The notes: a model not told the origin generated them from the letters alone. Positions 45,603-54,343 are shown, numbered from the stretch's first letter. The stretch: 64,000 bases of DNA from Pedobacter caeni (GCF_900129215.1 NZ_FQUQ01000005.1:496001-560000); one strand, 5' to 3'. Program-made: numbers and translations.

Positions 45603-46892
45603 ATGAAAAGAGCATACACCATAACATTTACGTTGTTATTACTTATTAATTTCTGCGGAAAGGGACAAACTACTTCGGCAATTTCAGTAGGTGATAAAGT
45701 GCCGGAGGTATATATTCAGAAATTGATCAATACAGAAAAGCCAAGTGCGGTATTGTCCGATTATAAAGATCAATTGCTGATCCTGGATTTTTGGGCTACC
45801 ACGTGTAGCGGATGTGTTGAAGCTTTGCCTAAAATGATGGCACTTCAGGAGAAATTCAAAAAACAGGTGACGATTCTTCCGGTTACCTACGAGAAAGAAG
45901 AAATTGTTCAGGCATTCTTAATGAAGAACCATTTAACAAAAGGGATTAAAGTGGCCTCTGTGGTTGAGGATAAAGCATTGTCTGCATTATTTAAACATCA
46001 ATATATTCCGCATGAAGTCTGGATATATAAAGGAAAACTAATCGCGCTGACCTCCTCAGAATATGTGGATGCGAATAATATCCAAAAAATATTGGATGGG
46101 GAAGTACCTAAATGGCCGGTTAAAAATGATTTTTATGTGCATGATTATACGAAACCATTATTCCTGGGAGTTGGGGGGAATAAGATAACAAATGATGATG
46201 TAATGTATACCGCCATTAGCGATTTTAGAGAAGGGATGGATAGTAAGATCAATACTGTGTACGATGCGCTGAGCAATATGGAAAGAACCTATTTTATCAA
46301 TTCTACTGTTCTTGCGATTTACCTGATTTCCTGGAGCAAGCTGATAGAACTCCCATTTTTAGTTCCCAGACCGAACAGACTTATTCTTGAAGTAAAAGAC
46401 CCTTCCAAATATATTCAGAATACCGAGACTTCTTATCGGGCAGAATGGGACAGAGTAAATAGAATTTGCTTTGAGATGAGAAGTAAAGGGCAGTTAAGTG
46501 TTAAGGAGAGGTCTGAGCGTATGATTGCAGATATGGACCGCTTTCTGAACCTTAAAGGTCGTTGGGAGAAAAGGAAAGCAAAATGTCTGATTCTTTATAA
46601 AATAGGGGAAGTTGGGTTACAACCTTCCAAATCAGAAGAAGTTATTTTTAAACAGGACAAAGAGCAGTTGAAAGTCAGGAAAACTGATCTTAGAAATTTT
46701 GTTTACCAGATGAATAATGACGCTATGAATCCATTGATGTTTGATGAAACAGGTTATACTAATCCGGTGGACATGGATCTTGAGGTCTCTTCGGTTTCAG
46801 CATTGAAGAAATCTCTTTCGAAATATGGACTTAACCTAAGAGAAGAGGAGCGTGAAGAGTATTTTTTCGTCTTAACTGAATTAAAAAAATAA
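45603..46892 (+). CDS. TlpA/thioredoxin-like protein linked to SusC/SusD
   Basis: 429 residues. A signal peptide ends near FCGKGQ. The N-terminal thioredoxin domain has the redox pair CSGC in LDFWATTCSGCVEALPKM. The C-terminal 260 residues are unassigned. Such TlpA-like proteins often follow SusCD pairs in Pedobacter-type genomes, with an unknown function, perhaps redox control of imported peptides. It is 11 nt after the SusD gene. Confidence 0.82.
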   Translation: MKRAYTITFTLLLLINFCGKGQTTSAISVGDKVPEVYIQKLINTEKPSAVLSDYKDQLLILDFWATTCSGCVEALPKMMALQEKFKKQVTILPVTYEKEEIVQAFLMKNHLTKGIKVASVVEDKALSALFKHQYIPHEVWIYKGKLIALTSSEYVDANNIQKILDGEVPKWPVKNDFYVHDYTKPLFLGVGGNKITNDDVMYTAISDFREGMDSKINTVYDALSNMERTYFINSTVLAIYLISWSKLIELPFLVPRPNRLILEVKDPSKYIQNTETSYRAEWDRVNRICFEMRSKGQLSVKERSERMIADMDRFLNLKGRWEKRKAKCLILYKIGEVGLQPSKSEEVIFKQDKEQLKVRKTDLRNFVYQMNNDAMNPLMFDETGYTNPVDMDLEVSSVSALKKSLSKYGLNLREEEREEYFFVLTELKK

Positions 46893-46905
46893 CCCTGGGA
46901 ATTGT

Positions 46906-46931
46906 ACGTCGGGAGTTTTGGCTCCCGACGT
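46906..46931 (+). terminator. Hairpin terminator after the SusCD operon
   Basis: Perfect 10-bp inverted repeat ACGTCGGGAG / CTCCCGACGT with a 6-nt loop, 14 nt after the stop codon. No long T run follows. Confidence 0.7.
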
Positions 46932-46968
46932 TCTGGTACTGAATCATAAATTAATTGCCAGAAGGAAA

Positions 46969-47193
46969 TTAGATTACCTTTAACCTGACGTTGGCGCTCG
47001 GTGAGCTGCCGACCAAAGCGATCAACATTTCATCTTTGATGCTATTATCTAAAACCGGACGGCCAGGTAGCCCTTCCGCGGTTTGAATGGCACATAGACT
47101 ATTACCATTATTACATGATGGCAAACCAGAAGTTATAGTATAACTTGCTGGATTTGTTGGATCCGAATTGGTGTTAAAAATGAACCAAGCCAT
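46969..47193 (-). CDS. Small duplicated protein, copy A
   Basis: 74 residues, no signal peptide, starting MAWFIFNTNSDPTNP. Two cysteines lie at 27 and 35 (SCNNGNSLC) and a conserved tail SANVRLKVI ends it. It is a close paralogue of the next gene upstream. No known family recognised. A 125-nt repeat lies upstream of both. Confidence 0.65.
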   Translation of the reverse strand: MAWFIFNTNSDPTNPASYTITSGLPSCNNGNSLCAIQTAEGLPGRPVLDNSIKDEMLIALVGSSPSANVRLKVI

Positions 47194-47201
47194 AATTGGG
47201 G

Positions 47202-47327
47202 TGCTTTTTATAATCTTAAAAAGCTAAACTCTAAATGAATAAATATGCTTACTCTTTTCGCAGGTTTTCAGCTTCCCCTGGTTTTTTTATACATCTTTTT
47301 AATCTCTTATCATAGAGATCTCATAAT
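47202..47327 (+). repeat. Tandem-duplication repeat, copy A
   Basis: About 125 nt with high identity to 47554-47682: the 5' flank of the small-protein gene plus a decayed piece of the HTH gene's 3' end. It proves a tandem duplication of about 350 bp whose right edge cut the HTH gene. Confidence 0.8.
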
Positions 47328-47545
47328 ACCTTTAATCTGACGTTTGTACTTGGCGTTTCATTAGCTAATGCGCATAGTATTTCTTCTCTGATACTACAGT
47401 CTAATATGGGGCGATTTCCTGACCCCTCAGCTGTCTGAATTGCACATAGATTATTGCCCAGATTACAAGATGGAATTCCGGAAGTTATGGTATAACTCAG
47501 TGGATTTGTTGGATCAGAATTGGTGTTAAAAATGAACCATGCCAT
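47321..47545 (-). CDS. Small duplicated protein, copy B
   Basis: 74 residues when started at the ATG that aligns with copy A (two more upstream codons, MI, are possible). It shares the MAWFIFNTNSDPTNP start, the cysteine pair (SCNLGNNLC) and the VRLKVL tail with copy A; differences cluster in the middle. It lies just downstream of an HTH gene on the same strand. Confidence 0.65.
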   Translation of the reverse strand: MAWFIFNTNSDPTNPLSYTITSGIPSCNLGNNLCAIQTAEGSGNRPILDCSIREEILCALANETPSTNVRLKVL

Positions 47546-47553
47546 AATCATTG

Positions 47554-47682
47554 GTGCTTTTATAAATCTTAAAAAGCTAAACTCTAATTGAATAAATATG
47601 CTTACTCTTTTCGCAGGTTTTCAGCTTTCCCCTGTTTGGTCTGTATATCTCTTTAATTTCTTATCATAAACAATCTCATAAT
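47554..47682 (+). repeat. Tandem-duplication repeat, copy B
   Basis: Intact copy: contains the 5' flank of small-protein gene B and the true 3' end of the HTH gene. Confidence 0.8.
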
Positions 47683-47830
47683 GTTGATGCCGTAACGCTC
47701 CAATCATCCGTTTAACCGTTGCTTTGCTGCAATGCATCAATATTGCGCCCTGCGATAAACTTTTTATCCGTTCTTTACGAATAAGCCGCAAAAGCTCATG
47801 AAGTCGGTTTCTATAGGTGAGTGTTGTCAT
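47621..47830 (-). CDS. Small winged-helix/HTH DNA-binding protein
   Basis: 69 residues. The HTH appears as LSQGAILMHCSKATVKRMIGAL, followed by YEIVYDKKLKRY, a wing-like strand. It probably regulates the small-protein genes downstream (about 75 nt). Its last codons lie inside the duplicated block. Confidence 0.6.
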   Translation of the reverse strand: MTTLTYRNRLHELLRLIRKERIKSLSQGAILMHCSKATVKRMIGALRHQHYEIVYDKKLKRYTDQTGES

Positions 47831-47916
47831 TGTTAATCTTTATAAACCTAAGTTCGGGATCGAAGAGGGTCATAAAAGTTTAGATAACTTTAATAAATTG
47901 AGAGAATGACCAGGAT

Positions 47917-48498
47917 CTAACGTTTTCTTAATGCGTCTTTTTTGAGAGTGCTGTAATGGGTATTTGAAATCCCAAGAAATGAAGCAATATCTTTCTGGAG
48001 TGAAGTCGTGCTGAGTTCAGGTAAACTGGAATTGATGAGATGATACCTTTCTTTTGCTGTGCTTGTTCTGTAAATATTCAGCTCATGATATAAATCAATG
48101 ATCAGCTTTTCGTAGATCTGAATGCTGAGTTCATTGAAATACGGATCACTTTTTCTTAGCGCATTCAATTCTGTATAACTGATCCTGATTCCTCTGACTT
48201 CACTTTCACAGATTATTCCTTCGCTGCTGGGGATTTGATGTAAAAAGCTCAGGAATGAAGAGAAGAAACGATCAGGTCCGTAAAAGTTTAAAGTATCTTC
48301 TCTATCGCTTTTTATTTCATAGGTTCTAACCAATCCTGTCTTGATAAAATAGAAATGCTCACAGATTTTGCCGGGTTGCAGGAGTTCTACTTTTTTGTTG
48401 TATTTAAATTCATGCACATGGGATTTTAGCTGTGCTTCATTTAAATGAGTAGTATCAACGTTCTTTTGCAGATAATTTAGAAAATAGCCGAACGACAT
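47917..48498 (-). CDS. Crp/Fnr-family transcription regulator
   Basis: 193 residues. The N-terminal cyclic-nucleotide-binding-like domain (about 20-125) includes KICEHFYFIKTGLVRTYE. A C-terminal HTH reads SLQKDIASFLGISNTHYSTLKK. Of the one-domain-pair type common in Bacteroidota. Single gene; target unknown. Confidence 0.8.
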   Translation of the reverse strand: MSFGYFLNYLQKNVDTTHLNEAQLKSHVHEFKYNKKVELLQPGKICEHFYFIKTGLVRTYEIKSDREDTLNFYGPDRFFSSFLSFLHQIPSSEGIICESEVRGIRISYTELNALRKSDPYFNELSIQIYEKLIIDLYHELNIYRTSTAKERYHLINSSLPELSTTSLQKDIASFLGISNTHYSTLKKDALRKR

Positions 48499-48868
48499 AG
48501 GGATGGATTTAAGGGGATGAATGCAGTTAAGGTTCTAAATATAATTATTATTTAGTTTTTAATAAAATTATTTACAATTTCTGTTTGTTGTGTTGTTTTT
48601 GTTAATTTATTGCCGGGTCAATGTGTACGCAATGCGGTCCCATACTATTGAGCGCTGTTAAGCTATTTATAAAGGGTTGTTAGGGCCTTTAAAGGCCCGT
48701 AGCCCTTCAGGGGGCAAATGTGAGCTGAATCGGTTCTTTGATCGGGGTGCCCTGTATGTTAACTCATCTCCTGGGATCCCTTAAAAGATAAGTATTTCAT
48801 TTATATTGGATTAGTGTCGAATCAAAAATTATCCGTACCTTAAGATTAAATTATTTAATCATATTACT
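48499..48868. other. 370-nt intergenic region with a perfect palindrome
   Basis: No gene. The 16-nt palindrome GGGCCTTTAAAGGCCC at 48683-48698 is followed by a G/C-rich stretch (AGCCCTTCAGGGGGC) unlike the AT-rich surroundings. The rest probably holds the promoters of the Crp-type and DUF6266 genes. Confidence 0.45.
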
Positions 48869-49711
48869 ATGGCAATATCAAAGCACGGCCCATACGGCCA
48901 TCCGAATGGAAAAATCGGAAAACTGGTACACTACATGTTAAAAGGGCAGCCTGTTACGCGAATGGTAGGCAAGAGGACCAAATCAAGCCCTGCACAAAAG
49001 GTCAATTGCCAGGAAATGGCAGTTACAATGGATTTTTTAAGGCCCGATAGCGTATTGAAGTTTATCAATTTAGGTTTCGAACTGGAGGCCAGAGGAACGA
49101 CTAAAAACCAACACAATCTGGCTACGTCTTACAATAAAAAGTTTGCGCTGAAAGGGGAGTACCCTAATGTTAAAATGGATTATAGTAAAGCAATGGTAAG
49201 TCAGGGCACTTTATCTGCTCCTAAAGACACGAAAATGATCAAAACAGGTAATGGGTTAGAAATAAGCTGGAACCCTGCTGAGCCGGGTTTAGGCCAACAT
49301 CAGGACGACATTGTGATGATCTTACTGTGTTTACCGGGGCAAGAGGAAGCAATCCACTATTTGAATGCTTCAAAAAGAGAAACGGGAGTACACAACATTG
49401 TACTGGCAGGAACTTTAGCTGATGAACCGATAGAGGCGTATATGTGCTTTAAAGCTGCGGATGGCACTGAGATTTCAAACAGTGTCTATCTGGGAAACCT
49501 GAACGGAGAAGCTTTGACCCCTGAGGAGCAATATCAAAAAGAGAAATACACGGCTTTGAAAACAAGGTTTGATGAGGTTTCAGCAAGTTATTTAAAACAT
49601 ATTGAAGGAAGTGGCAATGCAATAGTGTTAACTAAAGCGTTTAGGACGCTTCAAACGGAATATCTGGTGTTAAAGAACAAACTGGATAATATGCCTGGGA
49701 AACCGGTTTGA
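48869..49711 (+). CDS. DUF6266-family protein
   Basis: 280 residues. The N-terminus MAISKHGPYGHPNGKIGKL is the conserved start of DUF6266 proteins, which are abundant in Pedobacter and Sphingobacterium, often in multiple copies. No signal peptide. Positively charged N-terminus, central beta domains, C-terminal helix. Function unknown; a link to contractile or secretion structures has been suggested only by context in other genomes. Confidence 0.75.
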   Translation: MAISKHGPYGHPNGKIGKLVHYMLKGQPVTRMVGKRTKSSPAQKVNCQEMAVTMDFLRPDSVLKFINLGFELEARGTTKNQHNLATSYNKKFALKGEYPNVKMDYSKAMVSQGTLSAPKDTKMIKTGNGLEISWNPAEPGLGQHQDDIVMILLCLPGQEEAIHYLNASKRETGVHNIVLAGTLADEPIEAYMCFKAADGTEISNSVYLGNLNGEALTPEEQYQKEKYTALKTRFDEVSASYLKHIEGSGNAIVLTKAFRTLQTEYLVLKNKLDNMPGKPV

Positions 49712-49831
49712 TAAGGAGTAAAGAAATAGATAATTAAATGTATTTAGAGCTGACTTTTAGCGAATGATGTTAGAGGTAATGAGTTCGATATCATCGTCCC
49801 GGGGATAGGTATGGACTTGAAGTAGGAATTT

Positions 49832-50107
49832 ATGATAACAAAACAAAATAATACCTATCGGGTAAGTTTATGGTTGGTTTATGTGTTAGGTGCAGCTTTA
49901 ATTTTCCCTGTAATCTGTTCGTTGCTGATTGTACAAAATGTTTTTCCTTATCAGGGATATATTCAGGTTTTTTTTAGCGGTCCTTTACTATTGATCCTTG
50001 GGTTACTTCTGTTTTTTTATCACAGAAGGAGGATATTGGGATCTGTTTTTATGCTGTTTAGTATTAGTTTGATGGCTGCTATTGCTGATGAGCTATTAAC
50101 AAAATAA
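49832..50107 (+). CDS. Small three-TM membrane protein
   Basis: 91 residues: hydrophobic segments at about 12-33, 41-60 and 66-87. No motif. First of a run of short same-strand genes that look like immunity genes. Confidence 0.5.
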   Translation: MITKQNNTYRVSLWLVYVLGAALIFPVICSLLIVQNVFPYQGYIQVFFSGPLLLILGLLLFFYHRRRILGSVFMLFSISLMAAIADELLTK

Positions 50108-50152
50108 TTCAGTATATGAACATTCCCATGCAAATATAATGATCAATATATC

Positions 50153-50416
50153 ATGACTAATATCCAAGGATGTGTAAAATGGCAAAGCAGGAATGTTTTA
50201 ATAGGAAAGAGAGTTTTCTTGTTTTGCTGCGGACAGAAATGTATGTCTGGTAGGATAAATGATTTTCAGGAAACAAATAAGTCTGATGAATTTGATATTT
50301 GGGTTGATTTTATTGAACCAGAGTACTTTCATGGCGATTTGATAGTTGAAAATAGTTTCACCATAAATGAAGCTTCAGAAATTTTGGGAAAAGGTAAATT
50401 CAAAGAAATAATGTAA
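50153..50416 (+). CDS. Small protein with EF-Tu domain III-like C-terminus
   Basis: 87 residues. The C-terminal half (FDIWVDFIEPEYFHGDL, then SFTINEASEILGKGKFKEI) follows the last strands of EF-Tu/eEF1A domain III, as does the protein at 51639. No GTPase domain. Probably an immunity-type or housekeeping-mimic protein; function unknown. Confidence 0.45.
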   Translation: MTNIQGCVKWQSRNVLIGKRVFLFCCGQKCMSGRINDFQETNKSDEFDIWVDFIEPEYFHGDLIVENSFTINEASEILGKGKFKEIM

Positions 50417-50561
50417 TGCGGGCTATGGGGTGGCTCTATGATGTTTTTTTGAACCAAATGGAAGTTGTGTACTATAAACATCAATAAGGTCTATGATCCT
50501 TAATCAATAAAAAATGATCGGCAGTGTTGACTTTGGGTGTAAACCAGACTAATGTGGCTTA

Positions 50562-50602
50562 GCTATTTAAAATAAATGCGGAGATTAAAAGTAAATGAAA
50601 TT
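50562..50602 (+). pseudogene. Decayed 5' fragment of the EF-Tu-like gene
   Basis: About 40 nt, CTATTTAAAATAAA onward, match the start of the gene at 51639 (coordinates 51646-51688) at roughly four positions in five, with an indel. It is a relic of an earlier copy. Confidence 0.45.
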
Positions 50603-51014
50603 TAAATATAAAATAAAAGAAACACTCAGCCTGCGAGCTGACGTTTTGGAAGAGAAAATTAGCATATACCTAAGGAAAAATTCTTACCGAATTGTTGAAA
50701 GAGGCTCAGGATACATAATTTTTGTTGAAGATGAATTTAGCGACAGAAGAAAATCCAGGTATGATTTCAATACCAGGATAGGAGAAGGTAAGTTTGTATT
50801 TAGCAACTCAGTTGATCATGAAACATATGTAGAGTTAATTTATCTTACATCGCTTTCTTACTTTGCTTTTCTTGTAATTTTAGTTTGTGCATTTGGCATC
50901 TACACAAATGATATAATTATGCCCGTTGTTTTTTCATTTGCTTTAATGATACCTATTTTACATAAAATTCTCTACCTGAATGGGCATGTATTTAAAGAAA
51001 TTATGGAATGTTGA
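50595..51014 (+). CDS. Small membrane protein
   Basis: 139 residues. A charged N-terminal half (about 1-80) then two TM helices near 84-102 and 108-127. No recognised family; resembles the YcxB/immunity-type layout of soluble domain plus TM hairpin. Confidence 0.45.
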   Translation: MKFKYKIKETLSLRADVLEEKISIYLRKNSYRIVERGSGYIIFVEDEFSDRRKSRYDFNTRIGEGKFVFSNSVDHETYVELIYLTSLSYFAFLVILVCAFGIYTNDIIMPVVFSFALMIPILHKILYLNGHVFKEIMEC

Positions 51015-51094
51015 CTTTTTACTTCAAAATTATGGTGAGCGATAGGATCATCTTTAAGTTTGACTGTAACGAATCCGAATTTAAGTATTAAGTA

Positions 51095-51466
51095 GTGGCG
51101 AAAATAAGAACTGATCTAAAAAAATATAAGTGGGAAATTGCGTTAATTGCATTGTTTGTCACTATTGCGATGTTATTTTTCTGTTATATGATTTATTCAG
51201 GCAGAATATCTGAACGAGAAAATATTTCACGAGAATTTAGAGGTACTGTAGAAAATGTTCTTTATGATATAAAGGGGATTCCAAATGTTATGGTTCAGGG
51301 TAAGGAATATTACTTGAATAACTTTTACAATTTTGATCACAAGATAGAAAGGGGAGACTCTCTGGTAAAGTATAAGGGGTCGACAATTTACAAGTTGGTT
51401 AAAAAAGATAGTGGTACTGTTATAGAATTTGACAATCAATATCCTGCCAATGGAACAAATGAATAA
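51095..51466 (+). CDS. Single-TM small protein (GTG start)
   Basis: 123 residues from GTG at 51095; no ATG start is available in the stretch before the TM segment. One TM helix (WEIALIALFVTIAMLFFCYM, about 13-32) followed by a periplasmic beta domain. Immunity-type appearance. Family unknown. Confidence 0.45.
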   Translation: MAKIRTDLKKYKWEIALIALFVTIAMLFFCYMIYSGRISERENISREFRGTVENVLYDIKGIPNVMVQGKEYYLNNFYNFDHKIERGDSLVKYKGSTIYKLVKKDSGTVIEFDNQYPANGTNE

Positions 51467-51556
51467 TAAAAAAGTAAAATTACATTTTTAATAATGCTTA
51501 TGGTGGTTTTAGCCGCCTGTAATTTTAATCGAGTGTATCTTAAAGCGGACCATTAG
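51459..51556 (+). pseudogene. Frameshifted lipoprotein remnant
   Basis: ATG at 51459 starts MNNKKVKLHF, then a stop follows a T run. One base more in that run would continue into LIMLMVVLAAC, a textbook lipobox, then NFNRVYLKADH and a stop at 51554. It seems to be the N-terminus of a lipoprotein broken by an indel and truncated. Confidence 0.4.
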
Positions 51557-51638
51557 GGGGTACGATTGTTCGGCTTTGGATGAACATTCTGTACTCAGGA
51601 CATTTCTTTTGAAATATTTGGATGTAAACGAAATTAGT

Positions 51639-51953
51639 ATGGAAAAACTATTTAAAATAAAGGCAGAGATTAAAGTAGATGAAAAAAGTGTCCGAACCTG
51701 GCCTATTAAAAATGGTTATCGGCCTGGATTCAACTTTATTAATGAATCACAGACTTCCGGTTCAATTAAATTATTAGAAAAAGATAGCCTAAAGCCTGGA
51801 GATCTGGGCAGAGTGGAGATTAGTTTTGTTTCTGATGCTCTTTTGGGAAAAATTGATTTTGGAACTGAGTTTAAATTTTATGAGGGTCGCAACGAAATAG
51901 GGAAAGGAAAGGTTCTTCAAATTCTTGGTTGGTTGGAACATTGTAATTTATAG
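51639..51953 (+). CDS. Stand-alone EF-Tu domain III-like protein
   Basis: 104 residues from the ATG at 51639; a TTG at 51576 would add 21 unlikely residues. The sequence follows EF-Tu domain III from end to end: KAEIKVDEKS, then GYRPGFNFIN, TSGSIKL, LKPGDLGRVEISF, FKFYEGRNEIGKGKVLQI. No GTP-binding domain. EF-Tu domain III contacts tRNA and is the target of several toxins and antibiotics, so a decoy or immunity role is possible, but unproven. Confidence 0.55.
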   Translation: MEKLFKIKAEIKVDEKSVRTWPIKNGYRPGFNFINESQTSGSIKLLEKDSLKPGDLGRVEISFVSDALLGKIDFGTEFKFYEGRNEIGKGKVLQILGWLEHCNL

Positions 51954-52020
51954 TGTTATAATTAAGATAATCATTGATCAGGTTTTCTTACTTTTAAAAT
52001 ACGTTATCAATAATAGATAA

Positions 52021-53451
52021 ATGAGGAAATTGCTGACCCTACTTTTTTGCCTGGTTACCTGTTCTTTGCAGAGCTGGTCGTTTGAAAATCATAAGGATTC
52101 CACTTTGTTCGATGTCAGTAAACTACGTGCTGATCTGACCTATCTTAAAGTAGTCCTGGAAAAAGCTCACCCGAGTTTATATCGATATGTTTCAAAAGAT
52201 TCCTTAGACCAGATGTTTGATCAGACCTCGCTAAAGCTTAATGAGCCTATGGATGCACTTAAGTTCTGGCAGTTAACACAGACAATTGTTGCAAAAATAG
52301 GCTGTGGCCATACCACTATTATACCCGCTCTGCAAGCTAGAAAAGGACTCTGGGAGGATAATTATTTATTATTGCCATTTTACATCTCTATTCAGGACAA
52401 CAGGCTTTTTATACAAAGGTATATTCAATCACCAGGTAAATCTGATTACAGGATTAAAGATGAAATTTTATCTGTTAATGGTCAGGATACCCGCCTGATA
52501 TTAGCCCAAATGAGGAGTTTAGTGAGTAGTGATGGTTATAGTAATGCCTATAGGGACTATAAGCTCGAGATGGGGTCATTCAATTTGAATTATGCTGGTC
52601 TTAACAAAAACACATCCGACTTTAAAGTGGTTTTACGCAGAAAGGGAGCTACATGGACAACAACAATCAGCTCCAGAGTGACCACAAAGACATATAAGGA
52701 AATAGAACAGAATGAAGATCGGGATCTAATCGGAGTCAGCTACCCTACAGATATGAATTCTGTGGCAATTTTAAGAATTAAAGGATTTCGTTATGGTAAT
52801 TTCTTACAGAAGAATGAGATGATCTTCAGAGAACTTGAGGCTAAGAAGATTGAAACTTTGATCCTTGATCTCAGAAATAATCCCGGTGGAAGGTCGGATA
52901 TCGCTATTGACCTCATGAAATATTTAGTGGGTAAGAAATTTCGCTTTATCAAAAACACGGACGGTGTAGTCGATTTTGGTAGATTTTCTGCTTTGTTTAA
53001 AGGCAATAGACGTCCTGATTTATCCCTTTTGGAACAACTACCTCATCGGCCTTTTCAAAGAACATATGACAGTGATAAACGTCAGGACATCCACAAAATA
53101 CAATTTAAAGGGAAACTGTTTTTATTGATCAATGAAGGCACTTATTCTACCTCAGCACTCCTGGCTTCTGCATTAAGAAGTCAGACAGATTGTTTGCTGG
53201 TAGGAACAGAAACCGGTGGTGGTGCTTTGGGATGTAATGGGGGCGCAGTTGTCAATGTGCCTTTGCCTGCAACAGGGCAGGAGCTGGTGCTTCCTTTAAT
53301 GTGGACCTATGCTATAGGATCACGTCCATCAAAACCAGGTACAGGTGTATTGCCCGATTATGAGGTGGATTGGGGGGCTTTGATGGTGGATAGCCAGTCT
53401 CAGGCAAAGTCGGATCCGCTATTGTTAAAAATCAAAGGATTGATAAATTAG
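52021..53451 (+). CDS. S41-family C-terminal processing peptidase, secreted
   Basis: 476 residues with a signal peptide ending near LQSWS (20). An N-terminal helical domain is followed by a PDZ-like segment (about 125-165) and the tail-specific protease domain: GFRYGNF, LILDLRNNPGGRSD, and the nucleophile region NEGTYSTSALLASAL (Ser near 378). It acts in the periplasm on protein C-termini. The target is unknown. No partner gene. Confidence 0.82.
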   Translation: MRKLLTLLFCLVTCSLQSWSFENHKDSTLFDVSKLRADLTYLKVVLEKAHPSLYRYVSKDSLDQMFDQTSLKLNEPMDALKFWQLTQTIVAKIGCGHTTIIPALQARKGLWEDNYLLLPFYISIQDNRLFIQRYIQSPGKSDYRIKDEILSVNGQDTRLILAQMRSLVSSDGYSNAYRDYKLEMGSFNLNYAGLNKNTSDFKVVLRRKGATWTTTISSRVTTKTYKEIEQNEDRDLIGVSYPTDMNSVAILRIKGFRYGNFLQKNEMIFRELEAKKIETLILDLRNNPGGRSDIAIDLMKYLVGKKFRFIKNTDGVVDFGRFSALFKGNRRPDLSLLEQLPHRPFQRTYDSDKRQDIHKIQFKGKLFLLINEGTYSTSALLASALRSQTDCLLVGTETGGGALGCNGGAVVNVPLPATGQELVLPLMWTYAIGSRPSKPGTGVLPDYEVDWGALMVDSQSQAKSDPLLLKIKGLIN

Positions 53452-53621
53452 GAATGGTCAGGAATTCATTGTGACGAGTTTGCTGGATCCTAACCTGAAC
53501 CTACCTTTGGAGGAGGTAAAATAGTGATAAAGACAAATTTTTATCGGTTAGTTAAGGTCAATTAAATATTGTTTTAACGGGAGTTTATGAAAAGAATAGC
53601 TAAATAGCATTACTGAAAATA

Positions 53622-54035
53622 ATGGAGAATTTTTTAAATGAAGTTTTGATTGATTATGTCAATTTTATAGAGGGGTATAAGGATGAGATAAGAAGTCAAA
53701 ATAAAACGGAGATCGATTTGATACAGATGAAAAATGGAAAAATTGGCCCCTATGATTTTTTTTATCATGGAGCCGGTTGCAGACTTGAAAGAGAAGGTGT
53801 TATTTGTGAATTTGATTTTCTGCCCGAAAATGATTTCCCTCTAAAATTTTCCAGCTGGGAAATACTTGAGTTTATCAATACCAGTAACAGGCAGAGCGAT
53901 TTAAATTATAGTTTAGAAGATATTCACACAGGTTTGTTAGACCTGGTGAAAAAAGAAAAGCTTGTTCTGTTAGAATTGTTTGGGCGTAAGTTTCCGATCT
54001 TTCAAATTAAGGATGTCAAATATGAAAAACATTAA
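53622..54035 (+). CDS. DUF6896-like putative immunity protein
   Basis: 137 residues. YDFFYHGAGCRLER then FDFLPENDFPL matches the conserved core of DUF6896, a family linked to immunity genes. Soluble, acidic. The downstream small membrane gene overlaps its 3' end. Confidence 0.55.
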   Translation: MENFLNEVLIDYVNFIEGYKDEIRSQNKTEIDLIQMKNGKIGPYDFFYHGAGCRLEREGVICEFDFLPENDFPLKFSSWEILEFINTSNRQSDLNYSLEDIHTGLLDLVKKEKLVLLELFGRKFPIFQIKDVKYEKH

Positions 54036-54318
54036 AACCGGCCCTGTAAGGTTGTATTTATGCTGGATTGGGCTGTGCTTAATCTTTTGGTTATTTATTC
54101 CGGTTTTAAGTGCCAATTCTCATACCAGCGCTCAGGTTCCATTTGTATTGGGGACTTATGCCGTTATGGCTTTAATCTGTGGCACATTTCTAATAAGCCT
54201 GCTGAACATATTTCTCTTTAGGGAATGGGTGAAGAAATTCAAGTATATAAGTGGTATGATAACTGTTAGTACAGGTGCTATAATAACTTGGTTTTTAATA
54301 AAAATGCTAACCTTATGA
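54022..54318 (+). CDS. Small three-TM membrane protein
   Basis: 98 residues from the ATG at 54022 (another at 54013), overlapping the DUF6896 gene by 14 nt. Hydrophobic segments near 11-29, 40-62 and 76-93. No motif. Probably translated together with the preceding gene. Confidence 0.5.
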   Translation: MKNIKTGPVRLYLCWIGLCLIFWLFIPVLSANSHTSAQVPFVLGTYAVMALICGTFLISLLNIFLFREWVKKFKYISGMITVSTGAIITWFLIKMLTL

Positions 54319-54343
54319 TGAACTTAGGGAAAGGATTTACAGT

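Noticed and set aside
49770..49806. A T-arm-like string (ATGAGTTCGATATCATC) that could be the 3' end of a tRNA or an attachment site
   Set aside because: The 5-bp arms do not pair properly, there is no acceptor stem or CCA, and no upstream tRNA half is present.
51047..51085. Short frames between the small membrane genes
   Set aside because: Under 20 codons, no start context, no homology pattern seen.
53452..53520. Short open stretch NGQEFIVTSLLDPNLNLP ending in a stop, which might be the tail of a dead gene
   Set aside because: Only about 24 codons with no recognisable family; chance cannot be excluded.
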